Assembly (NCBI GenBank): GCA_004321915.1
Contig: SCQE01000048.1
Coordinates: 1 to 46,794 of the forward strand
From: Nitrospirota bacterium
GTDB taxonomy: Bacteria > Nitrospirota > Thermodesulfovibrionia > Thermodesulfovibrionales > Dissulfurispiraceae
DNA: 46,794 nt
Reading direction: 5' to 3'
Shown in pieces: positions 15,191 through 22,443 of the stretch (position 1 is the first letter of the stretch; each line of letters starts with the position of its first letter). Made by a program: the position numbers and the translations under genes. Below the pieces are notes generated by a model. That model worked only from the letters and a program-made list of their open reading frames with translations. It had not been told where the DNA came from and did no database searches.

Positions 15191-17146
15191 TTGCAACTTA
15201 ATTTGCCGACAATGCAAAAGAAAGAAAACGAATTACATAACAGTATTCTTGAAGTTCCAATAGAGGAACTAAATCTTTCTGTGCGGGCATATAATGTTCT
15301 TAAAGGGAACGGGCTTGATACTATAAAAGATGTAATTAGCTTTGGATTAAATAGAATAATTAAGTTGCGAAGCGCTGGCATAAAAAGTGTTAAAGCAATA
15401 TCGGATGCCATTGCATTTGCCATGACTGAGGATTTTAGTACGCATTCCCATAAAGAACAAGAAGTTGAAAAAGCTTTACTCTCTTTTGAAGAAGTTGCAA
15501 AAAAAACTTTAGAGAAGAAGCTACTTAATGCCTCACTAAAAGATTTAAATCTTTCTTTAAGAACATTTAATGCACTAAAAAAGATCGGGATAGAAACAGT
15601 TCATGACATTTTGAATTATGGCTTAGACAATATAGGCAAAAAAACTAGTAGCGAAATTAAGAGTGCTATTTCTATGCTTGAAAATCAGCAACAAAGTATT
15701 GTTGAAAATATTACATTTCGTGAGGCAGTGGATAATATTTTTGCCAACGTGAGTCAGAAAAATCTGCCTGTAATTGAGATGCGATATGGGTATGCTGATG
15801 GGAAGCGCAAGACTCTTGAGGAAATAGGAAACACAAAGGGATTGACCAGAGAAAGAATTCGACAAATTATACTGAAAGAAATTAGGCGGATAACTCATTA
15901 TCGGGCGAGAAACTCATTAGAATTAATTATAGAAAATATTGAACGATTACTTTTTAAATATAAAGGAATTATAGGCATAAAAGATATATTTAATGATAAG
16001 TATTTCAGTGCTGCGTCTCGTAATCATGTGATATTTGTATTAAATCTTTTAGCAGACATTTATGAAGAACATTATAGATTTATTGATAAGTATTTTTTTA
16101 CAAGCTTAAACGATAATGAAATCAAAAACCTTCATGGCATTATGCGAGAAGCTGCGTTAAAGTGCAAATTCCCAATAGAAGAAAAGACTTTCATAAACAA
16201 TATAATCTCAACAGTTGGTTCTATATCAGAATATTATTTAAGTTACTATCTGCTGAATAAAGAACGAATTCAAATGTCAAAAGGGATGATACTATCTCCT
16301 GGAGGGCTTTCTATGCCGCAGCGCATTAAGCTACTTCTATCGGATGTTGATCGTCCAATGCATTTCTCAGAAATTGCTGAACTTTATAAAAAACATTTTG
16401 GAGAAGAAAATTGCAAAGCTTCCGACATTGAACATGCAATACATGCAAGAATTGGCGATTCGAAAGATTTTATTATCATAGACCCGGGGACTTTTTTATT
16501 AAAAAGCAAATTCAAACTACCTAATAACATTGACGAAATTATTGAGAAGTCAGGAGAAATATTGCGAGAACTTAATAGTATTTCTGATACAAAATTTCTT
16601 ATCGAAAAATTGAAACAGCAAAAGATAAATTTAGGTTCCATCAATGCTTATTCGTTAAAGCCTATTTTGCTTGAACGAGGAGGTTTTGTATCATATCACA
16701 AATTTGAAATAGGATTAGAAGAATATATAAATAAATATGATAGGAAACCTCTGAACGAGTTGATTTTTGAATTGTTTGAATCGCTTAGAAGACCATTACA
16801 TGTCAAAACAATATGGAAAGAAATATTAAAGCAAAGGGGATTCCCTGAATATGCTGTATCACAAAAATTAGCAGATGATCCAAGATTTATTAGAATCGCA
16901 CCGGCAACTTACACTATTGCATCTAATATTGAACAATATGAAGAAAAGCGCATTATAATTACTAATTTTGCAAAAGAATGGGTTCAACTAAAAGGAAGTG
17001 GTATCTCCGCTTTTTTTGTAAATGAAGTGTTAAAAGCATCAGATAAAATTAAAGATTTATCATTAGGAATAGTAGAGCATGTTCTTGCTACAAGCGCTGA
17101 ATTTGTTAAATTACCAGATGGATTTTATAATTTAAAGACACAGTAA
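15191..17146 (+). CDS. Alpha-CTD x2 / sigma region 4 / HARE-HTH fusion protein
   Basis: A 651-aa protein. The start is TTG 15191, chosen for AAAGGAG at 15177-15183; an ATG seven codons later lacks such a site. Two RNAP alpha-CTD-like helix-hairpin-helix modules lie at ~20-75 (IEELNLSVRAYNVLKGNGL) and ~112-165 (LKDLNLSLRTFNALKKIGI). A sigma70 region 4-like HTH is at ~195-240 (RKTLEEIGNTKGLTRERIRQ). After a helical middle come HARE-HTH-type winged helices at ~375-445 (RPMHFSEIAELYKKHFG) and ~520-580 (RRPLHVKTIWKEILKQRGF). It lacks sigma region 2, so it is not a working sigma factor. Expected to bind DNA and perhaps engage RNA polymerase or imitate it. Partner: the GHKL ATPase upstream. Confidence 0.75.
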   Translation: MQLNLPTMQKKENELHNSILEVPIEELNLSVRAYNVLKGNGLDTIKDVISFGLNRIIKLRSAGIKSVKAISDAIAFAMTEDFSTHSHKEQEVEKALLSFEEVAKKTLEKKLLNASLKDLNLSLRTFNALKKIGIETVHDILNYGLDNIGKKTSSEIKSAISMLENQQQSIVENITFREAVDNIFANVSQKNLPVIEMRYGYADGKRKTLEEIGNTKGLTRERIRQIILKEIRRITHYRARNSLELIIENIERLLFKYKGIIGIKDIFNDKYFSAASRNHVIFVLNLLADIYEEHYRFIDKYFFTSLNDNEIKNLHGIMREAALKCKFPIEEKTFINNIISTVGSISEYYLSYYLLNKERIQMSKGMILSPGGLSMPQRIKLLLSDVDRPMHFSEIAELYKKHFGEENCKASDIEHAIHARIGDSKDFIIIDPGTFLLKSKFKLPNNIDEIIEKSGEILRELNSISDTKFLIEKLKQQKINLGSINAYSLKPILLERGGFVSYHKFEIGLEEYINKYDRKPLNELIFELFESLRRPLHVKTIWKEILKQRGFPEYAVSQKLADDPRFIRIAPATYTIASNIEQYEEKRIIITNFAKEWVQLKGSGISAFFVNEVLKASDKIKDLSLGIVEHVLATSAEFVKLPDGFYNLKTQ

Positions 17147-17154
17147 AATTAAAG

Positions 17155-17910
17155 ATGACTTCTATAAACAACAAAATTCTCCAAAAGATTGATTCCCTCA
17201 AATCGGCCCTTGACCGCTATCGTCCTTTTCCTGACCATGTTGTGAGCCAGCTGAAAGACTATTACCGCATCGGCCTGACATACTCATCGAATGCCATTGA
17301 AGGAAATACGCTCAGCGAATCAGAGACAAAGGTGGTTATTGAAGACGGCATAACCATAGGCGGTAAATCCTTGAGGGAGCATCATGAAGCTTTGGGGCAT
17401 GCAAAAGCTTATGACCACATCTATTCGCTGCTCGACAAACCCGTATCCGAAGAAAATATTTTATCCCTGCATAAGATTTTTTTTCAGCATATAGACAGCG
17501 AGAATGCCGGCAGGTACAGGCAAAGGAATGTTGTCATCACTGGAACGGATTACCTGCCGCCCGATCATCAAAAAATTCCGATGCTAATGACAGAGCATGT
17601 CGAGAATCTGAATACAAAGCGTGGGGACATACATTTACTGGAACATACGATAAATCTACATGCCGAATTTGAGTCAATACACCCTTTTACGGACGGCAAC
17701 GGAAGAATAGGGAGACTTTTATTGACTGTTATGAGTTTGAAGAACGGCTACTGTCCAGTGGTTATTCCGCCGATAAGGCGGGTTGAATATATAACCGCAC
17801 TGCAGAAAACAAACAAAGGGAATACAGCTCCCCTCACTGCCTTAATCTTGAGCGTTATCTATGAAGAGATGAAATCCTTTAAGAAGGTCATTGAGACTCT
17901 ATCTAATTAG
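17155..17910 (+). CDS. Fic-family adenylyltransferase (AMPylase)
   Basis: A 251-aa protein. The Fic core motif HPFTDGNGR is at residues 176-184 (catalytic His176), followed by IGRLLL. The N-terminal inhibitory helix motif S-x-x-x-E-G lies at S45-E49-G50 in TYSSNAIEGN, so it belongs to the self-inhibited class with the inhibitor inside the protein. It transfers AMP (or another nucleotide part) to target hydroxyls; target unknown. It starts 8 bp after the alpha-CTD fusion gene and could be co-transcribed. Its GC content is clearly higher than that of the four AT-rich genes, so it probably has a separate origin. It converges with the DtxR gene (9-bp gap). Confidence 0.88.
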   Translation: MTSINNKILQKIDSLKSALDRYRPFPDHVVSQLKDYYRIGLTYSSNAIEGNTLSESETKVVIEDGITIGGKSLREHHEALGHAKAYDHIYSLLDKPVSEENILSLHKIFFQHIDSENAGRYRQRNVVITGTDYLPPDHQKIPMLMTEHVENLNTKRGDIHLLEHTINLHAEFESIHPFTDGNGRIGRLLLTVMSLKNGYCPVVIPPIRRVEYITALQKTNKGNTAPLTALILSVIYEEMKSFKKVIETLSN

Positions 17911-17919
17911 ATTACGTCT

Positions 17920-18585
17920 TTAGACCACATTCTTTACGAATATCTCTCTGCCGAGTTCCGGGTCTATGGCGATAGTCGTCTCATCTATCTGCAAAACTAT
18001 CGAGGGCCTTTTCTGTATAAGTTTAATGATCGTTCCGGGAATGATACCTATCGAGCTCAGCCTGCTTATCCTCGATGCGTCGGAAGGCGTGATGAAAACT
18101 ATCCTGCCTTTTCTGCTTACCTCGAAGTCGGTCAAACGCATGACAACGGGTTTGACGTCCATCTGGTATTTTTTGCAGCACTCGCCCCTCGGGATATGCT
18201 TTCCGTGGGGGCATGTGGTCGGGTGTCCGAGAAAGGTGCAGACGCTGTCGGTGAGTTCTTCGCTCAGGATATGTTCCATTTTACAGGCGTCTTCTTCGAC
18301 AATGTCGTGGGACAGGTCGAAAACATCGGTAAAAAGCCGCTCTGCAAGCCTATGCCTGCGGATGAGTTTTTTTGCGAGCTCTCCGCCCTTGTCCGTAAGC
18401 TGTATCGAATCGGCGTCGACCGATGCGAGGCCTTCTTTTGTAAGCTCGTCTATCAATGATTTTACGTCCGCATCCTCGGAGCTTAAATGAAAGCGTTTAA
18501 GGTCTTTGTGCCCTTCTTCTTTAAAGAGCCAGAGGAGTTCGAGCGCTTCGTCCACCCTTTCGTACGGTTTGCAATAATCGGACAT
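17920..18585 (-). CDS. DtxR/MntR-family metal-dependent repressor
   Basis: A 221-aa protein. It has an N-terminal winged helix that is weakly conserved, the dimerisation/metal domain (RHRLAERLFTDVF, ACKMEHILSEELTDSV with the C-x-x-E-H metal ligands, FLGHPTTCPHGKHIP), and a C-terminal FeoA/SH3-like domain (~150-221). It should repress metal-uptake genes when Fe(II) or Mn(II) binds. An unusual Cys pair follows the CPHG motif (GECCKKYQM). Placed 21 bp after rnhB on the same strand, so it probably ends the rpsP-rnhB transcript. The HTH is divergent, so DNA target cannot be predicted. Confidence 0.85.
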   Translation of the reverse strand: MSDYCKPYERVDEALELLWLFKEEGHKDLKRFHLSSEDADVKSLIDELTKEGLASVDADSIQLTDKGGELAKKLIRRHRLAERLFTDVFDLSHDIVEEDACKMEHILSEELTDSVCTFLGHPTTCPHGKHIPRGECCKKYQMDVKPVVMRLTDFEVSRKGRIVFITPSDASRISRLSSIGIIPGTIIKLIQKRPSIVLQIDETTIAIDPELGREIFVKNVV

Positions 18586-18606
18586 GGTTCCTCCGCAGTT
18601 TAAGGC

Positions 18607-19227
18607 TTATCCCGCAAAAAGCGGCAAAGACATTACTTTCTGAAAACTTTTCCTGTGGATGGGACAGGGGCCGTGCTGTTTAAGCATGGCGAGGTGTGTT
18701 TTTGTCCCATAGCCTTTGTGCTTGTCGAAACAGTACTCGGGATATTTGTCGTGATACGCCACCATCATCCGGTCGCGTGTCACCTTAGCAATTATCGAAG
18801 CGGCCGCAATGGATGCGCTCTGGGCGTCACCCTTTATGATCGGGACCTGCCTTATGTCGAGCGCAGGGATTGTGACCGCATCGATCAGGAGAATGTCCGG
18901 TTTGAGGGCCATTGCGGAAACGGCCTTGTACATCGCGAGCCTTGTGGCGCAGAGAATGTTGATCCTGTCTATGTCGTCGGCATCCACAATACCTATCCCT
19001 ATGGCCGAAGCCGATTCGTTTATCTTTACAAATAAAGCTTCACGTTCGGCTTCAGGGACTTTTTTCGAATCGCGAACGCCCTCGATCCTCAAGCCTTCCG
19101 GCAGAATGACCGCCGCCGCCACAACAGGCCCGGCAAGAGGACCTCTACCTGCCTCGTCGAGGCCCGCAATCAATGAGCCGGGTTTAAGTCCCCTGCTGAA
19201 CGCTGCGTCGTGCTCGTACAGAGGCAT
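18607..19227 (-). CDS. rnhB: Ribonuclease HII
   Basis: A 206-aa protein matching RNase HII: GLDEAGRGPLAGPVVAAAVIL at residues 22-42 holds the first two acidic catalytic residues. Further motifs are DSKKVPEAER, LLIDAVT, and IKGDAQSASIAAASIIAKVTRD. It cleaves the RNA strand of RNA-DNA hybrids, including single ribonucleotides. It lies 11 bp after rplS, the usual order in this operon. Confidence 0.95.
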   Translation of the reverse strand: MPLYEHDAAFSRGLKPGSLIAGLDEAGRGPLAGPVVAAAVILPEGLRIEGVRDSKKVPEAEREALFVKINESASAIGIGIVDADDIDRINILCATRLAMYKAVSAMALKPDILLIDAVTIPALDIRQVPIIKGDAQSASIAAASIIAKVTRDRMMVAYHDKYPEYCFDKHKGYGTKTHLAMLKQHGPCPIHRKSFQKVMSLPLFAG

Positions 19228-19238
19228 CCGGCTAAGCG

Positions 19239-19619
19239 CTATTCCGCTGAAGCTTTTTGCGCGGCAGCCTTTACGGCCTCTCTTGATTTTTCCTTTACCT
19301 TCGCATGCTTGCCTTTTTTGCCGCGGAGATAGTAGAGCTTGGCCCTTCTTACGTCGCCGTGCTTGATGACCTCGATGCTCGCTACCGAAGGCGAATGCAC
19401 AGGGAATATCCTCTCTACGCCCACGCCGAAAGACACCTTTCTAAGCATAAAAGTCTCACGCACGCCGCTGCCTTTTCTGGCTATCACGGTGCCTTCAAAA
19501 GGCTGAAGCCTTTCCTTGTCGCCTTCGACAACCTTTACGTGGATCCTCACGGTATCGCCGATATTGAAAGACGGCACGTCCCTTCTGAACCCCTCTTCAA
19601 CAGCTTTTATCAAACTCAT
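19239..19619 (-). CDS. rplS: 50S ribosomal protein L19
   Basis: A 126-aa protein with clear L19 motifs: [43 protein letters not shown], and [15 protein letters not shown]. The lysine/alanine-rich tail ([20 protein letters not shown]) is longer than in E. coli L19. The start is supported by AGGAGG just upstream. Part of rpsP-khpA-rimM-trmD-rplS-rnhB. Confidence 0.97.
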   Translation of the reverse strand: MSLIKAVEEGFRRDVPSFNIGDTVRIHVKVVEGDKERLQPFEGTVIARKGSGVRETFMLRKVSFGVGVERIFPVHSPSVASIEVIKHGDVRRAKLYYLRGKKGKHAKVKEKSREAVKAAAQKASAE

Positions 19620-19679
19620 TTCGCCCTCCTGAAAATCACAGCATCCAAATTAAATGCAGACAAAGCCCGCTTGTATATT

Positions 19680-20384
19680 CTAATCAGCCCTTCCTGAATT
19701 CGTCCCTTCAAGAAGGTCCGGCCTTCTCGTCAATGTCCTTTTAAGCGCCTCCCGCCTTCTCCACTCCATAATCATCTTATGGTTTCCTGAAAGCAGGACC
19801 TCCGGGACTTGCCGTCCCATAAACTCGGAAGGCCTTGTGTAGTGGGGGTAATCGAGCATGCCCCAAGAAAAAGACTCTTCCTTATTCGATTCTTCGTCCC
19901 CGAGCACTCCGGGGAGCAAACGTGAAATAGTGTCTATTATAACTAATGCGGGCAGTTCTCCTCCAGTCAAAACATAATCGCCGGCAGAAATCTCGGCGTC
20001 GACCAGAAGTTCCTTGGCCCTTTCGTCAATACCTTCATATCTTCCGCAGATCAGAAGGATGCGGCGCTTCTCGCTCGAAAGCTCTTCCGCCATGCCCTGA
20101 TCGTATGTCCTGCCCTGCGGGCTGAGCATAATGGTGAGCCTTTCGACGCCGTCCGATTTTATCGCGGTAACGGCATTGTAAAGAGGTTCCACTTTCATGA
20201 CCATCCCTGCGCCGCCGCCGTAAGGGTAGTCGTCTACGGTCTTATGCTTGTCGGTCGTATAGTCGCGGAGATTGTAAACCTTCACGTCTATCAGACCTTT
20301 TTCGATGGCCCTTTTCATTATGCTTTCCCCCAAGTACGCGTCGAACATTCCGGGGAAAATGGTTATCACATCAAAGCCGAACAC
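19680..20384 (-). CDS. trmD: tRNA (guanine-37-N1)-methyltransferase TrmD
   Basis: A 234-aa SPOUT methyltransferase: [11 protein letters not shown] at the N-terminus, [24 protein letters not shown], and the knot loop [16 protein letters not shown]. It methylates G37 of tRNAs to prevent frameshifting. GTG start, 4 nt after the rimM stop codon, so translation is likely coupled. Confidence 0.97.
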   Translation of the reverse strand: MFGFDVITIFPGMFDAYLGESIMKRAIEKGLIDVKVYNLRDYTTDKHKTVDDYPYGGGAGMVMKVEPLYNAVTAIKSDGVERLTIMLSPQGRTYDQGMAEELSSEKRRILLICGRYEGIDERAKELLVDAEISAGDYVLTGGELPALVIIDTISRLLPGVLGDEESNKEESFSWGMLDYPHYTRPSEFMGRQVPEVLLSGNHKMIMEWRRREALKRTLTRRPDLLEGTNSGRAD

Positions 20385-20388
20385 GTTT

Positions 20389-20904
20389 TTATTCCTCGAT
20401 AGTTTCCATAGGCTCTATAATAATTTTTCCGGCCTTCAGGTCTATTTTTTTTACCACCTCTTTTATAGCCGGCACCAGCAGCTCTCTGCCTCTGCTTTTT
20501 ACGACATACACATCGTTGCTTCCCGTGGCGATGATCGCCTCCACTTTTCCTAAGATATCGCCTGCCGGGGTCGCCGCCTCAAGCCCTATTATCTGGTGCT
20601 GATAGTACACGCCGTCCGGAAGGGGCGGGGAATCTTTTGCGTCTACTTTTACGAGCGCGCCCCTTAGTTTTCGCGCATCCTCGGGGTTATCTATGCCTTT
20701 GAAAGAGATCAGCGGCATGTTCTTATGGGACCTTAAAGATCGGATCTCCATCCAGCGTACGCCGTCTCTCGCAGATTCCACAGCTACTCTCTCCAAAGAT
20801 TTGAAGCGTTCGGCGTCCGGGGTCATCGGCGTGACGATCATCTCGCCTTTGATCCCCCACTCCTTGGCTATTCTTCCTATGGCAATCAGACTGTCTTTTT
20901 CCAT
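20389..20904 (-). CDS. rimM: Ribosome maturation factor RimM
   Basis: A 171-aa protein. It has an N-terminal RimM barrel ([20 protein letters not shown]) and a C-terminal PRC-barrel domain ([44 protein letters not shown]). It assists 30S head assembly. Preceded by two hairpins (20936-20996) that could lower expression of this gene and those after it relative to rpsP and khpA. Confidence 0.95.
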   Translation of the reverse strand: MEKDSLIAIGRIAKEWGIKGEMIVTPMTPDAERFKSLERVAVESARDGVRWMEIRSLRSHKNMPLISFKGIDNPEDARKLRGALVKVDAKDSPPLPDGVYYQHQIIGLEAATPAGDILGKVEAIIATGSNDVYVVKSRGRELLVPAIKEVVKKIDLKAGKIIIEPMETIEE

Positions 20905-20935
20905 AATACAAACAATTTCAGCAAGAAAATCACAA

Positions 20936-20962
20936 AACCACAGGGCTGCTCTCCCTGTGGTT
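20936..20962 (-). terminator. Hairpin 2 between khpA and rimM: terminator or attenuator
   Basis: A perfect 10-bp stem AACCACAGGG/CCCTGTGGTT with a 7-nt loop. On the minus strand it is followed by TTTTGTGATTTTC, a fair U-tract. It lies 32 bp before the rimM start. Confidence 0.65.
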
Positions 20963-20974
20963 CATTTCAATAAT

Positions 20975-20996
20975 AAGGGGCGTTTAAACGCCCCTT
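20975..20996 (-). terminator. Hairpin 1 between khpA and rimM: perfect 22-bp palindrome
   Basis: AAGGGGCGTTT/AAACGCCCCTT is a perfect palindrome 27 bp past the khpA stop codon. On the minus strand it is followed by ATTATTG, a weak tail. Together with the hairpin at 20936-20962 it splits the operon. Confidence 0.6.
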
Positions 20997-21022
20997 TCGG
21001 ATATTCAGGATCAGCTTTAAAG

Positions 21023-21253
21023 TTATTCGAGAATCTCGAGCACGCAGCGTTTTCCGATCTTGGTGCCTGCCGCGCCTAAAATAGTCCTCATGGCGCGGGC
21101 TGTCTTGCCCTGCTTGCCTATGACTTTACCGAGGTCGGTTTGAGCGACCCTCAGTTCAAACACCGTAGTTTTTTCCCCTTCAATCTCGGTCACCTTCACA
21201 TCTTCAGACTTGTCAACCAGCGCTTTTGCCATCGATTCGACCAGTGTTTTCAT
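21023..21253 (-). CDS. khpA: KH-domain RNA-binding protein KhpA
   Basis: A 76-aa protein with a single KH domain; the core loop [18 protein letters not shown] matches GxxG (IGKQGK). An RNA chaperone-type protein encoded between rpsP and rimM in many bacteria. Start ATG 21253 is preferred over the GTG one codon before because GGAGG (21261-21265) is 7 nt from the ATG. Confidence 0.94.
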   Translation of the reverse strand: MKTLVESMAKALVDKSEDVKVTEIEGEKTTVFELRVAQTDLGKVIGKQGKTARAMRTILGAAGTKIGKRCVLEILE

Positions 21254-21298
21254 CACTCCACCTCCATGAGATTTTCGGAATTCGGGGTACGGGGATTG

Positions 21299-21535
21299 TT
21301 ATGCGTTTGCCTTCTGCAAAAGCTTTTTGACTCTCTCTGTCGGCTGCGCCCCGTTTGAGATCCAGTACTTTGCCCTTTCGGAATCTACCTTGATCTCGGA
21401 CGGTTCTTTTTTGGGGTCATAGGTCCCTATAATCTCTATGAAAGGTCCGTCGCGCCGGGCGCGGGAATCCGCCACTATTATCCTGTAAAAGGGCTTCTTG
21501 TGTGCGCCCAACCTTGTAAGTCTTATCTTTACCAA
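21299..21535 (-). CDS. rpsP: 30S ribosomal protein S16
   Basis: A 78-aa protein with S16 motifs [29 protein letters not shown] and [10 protein letters not shown]. The first codon is TTG, 7 nt after AGGAGG, and no ATG is available in frame nearby. First gene of the operon; the usual ffh neighbour is absent upstream, replaced by a divergent solute-binding gene. Confidence 0.96.
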   Translation of the reverse strand: MVKIRLTRLGAHKKPFYRIIVADSRARRDGPFIEIIGTYDPKKEPSEIKVDSERAKYWISNGAQPTERVKKLLQKANA

Positions 21536-21570
21536 CTAAACACCTCCTGATTAAATTCTAAAGAGTAAAA

Positions 21571-21600
21571 ATAATACTACATTTGCGGCGAATAATGCAA
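21571..21600 (-). promoter_or_regulatory. Candidate promoter of the rpsP operon
   Basis: On the minus strand TTGCAT (21600-21595), an 18-bp spacer and TATTAT (21576-21571), ending 36 bp before the rpsP start. Confidence 0.5.
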
Positions 21601-21666
21601 CGCTAACCTTAATCTTTTCATTGGGATACGTTTGCCGGAGAGATTTTCGTTTTGCAGGGAATCTGA

Positions 21667-21672
21667 TATAAT
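21667..21672 (+). promoter_or_regulatory. Extended -10 promoter for the solute-binding/kinase pair
   Basis: TGATATAAT (21664-21672) is an extended -10 box with a perfect TATAAT, 30 bp before the ATG at 21703. The -35 (TTTTCG at 17 bp) is poor, as expected for extended -10 promoters. Confidence 0.5.
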
Positions 21673-21702
21673 TGGAATAATCAAAGGGCAAAGGGGAAGC
21701 GG

Positions 21703-22440
21703 ATGCGGCTTAAAAGGACCATGTTCATTATCGTTGTTCTTTGCTCTCTTCTCTTTGCCGTGCCTGCATTGTCCCAAACAATAGTCTTTAACACCGCCAA
21801 CGACCCTCCCAATTCAACCTATGACCATAACGGGATCTGCGACAGGATCATGACAGAGGCCTTCAGACGGCTGGGCATGAAACTGGAGATCGTAGACCTT
21901 CCCTCGGAGCGCGCTCTAATAAACGCCAACGAGGGTATAAACGACGGCAATTTTGCAAGAGTCGAGGGATTGGACAAACTGTATCCCAACCTGATACGCG
22001 TTTCGGAGGCGATCACCACCTTCGAGTTTACGGCCTTCTCTAAAAAAGCCTCTTTAAAGACCGCCGGCTGGGACGGGCTGAAGCCGTACAATGTCGGCAT
22101 TATCACAGGATGGAAGATACTCGAAAATAACATCTTGGGTGTGAAGTCCCTCACAAAGGTCAGGGACGAGAAACTGCTCTTCAATCTATTGATCAACGAC
22201 AAGGCCGATATTGTTGTTTATGACCGGATGCAGGGCAAGTTTGCACTTAAAGAATTAGGAGCAAGAGACATCAAAGTTTTACAGCCGTCCCTTGCCGTAA
22301 AAGGCATGTATCCTTACCTGCACAAGCGCCACGCTGATCTTGTCCCTAAGCTCGAACAGACACTCCGGGCCATGAAAAAAGACGGGACTTTTAAAAAAAT
22401 AGTCGGAGAGACGCTGCGCAACCTTTCTATTAAGGAGTGA
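21703..22440 (+). CDS. Periplasmic solute-binding protein (SBP_bac_3 type), kinase-linked
   Basis: A 245-aa protein with a signal peptide (1-~25, ..VPALS). It has the two-lobed family 3 binding fold: IVFNTANDPPNSTYDHNGICDRIMTEAFRRLG at the start, and MKKDGTFKKIVGETL near the end. No ABC transporter genes are nearby. The next gene is a membrane hybrid kinase starting 3 bp later, so this protein is best read as a ligand-sensing partner. Ligand unknown; amino acid or other small organic acid is common in the family. Confidence 0.8.
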   Translation: MRLKRTMFIIVVLCSLLFAVPALSQTIVFNTANDPPNSTYDHNGICDRIMTEAFRRLGMKLEIVDLPSERALINANEGINDGNFARVEGLDKLYPNLIRVSEAITTFEFTAFSKKASLKTAGWDGLKPYNVGIITGWKILENNILGVKSLTKVRDEKLLFNLLINDKADIVVYDRMQGKFALKELGARDIKVLQPSLAVKGMYPYLHKRHADLVPKLEQTLRAMKKDGTFKKIVGETLRNLSIKE

Positions 22441-22443
22441 CCG

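Noticed and set aside
15191-17146. Calling the alpha-CTD/sigma4 protein an alternative sigma factor
   Set aside because: Only region 4 is present; no region 2 for core binding and -10 recognition, and HARE and alpha-CTD modules are not part of sigma factors.
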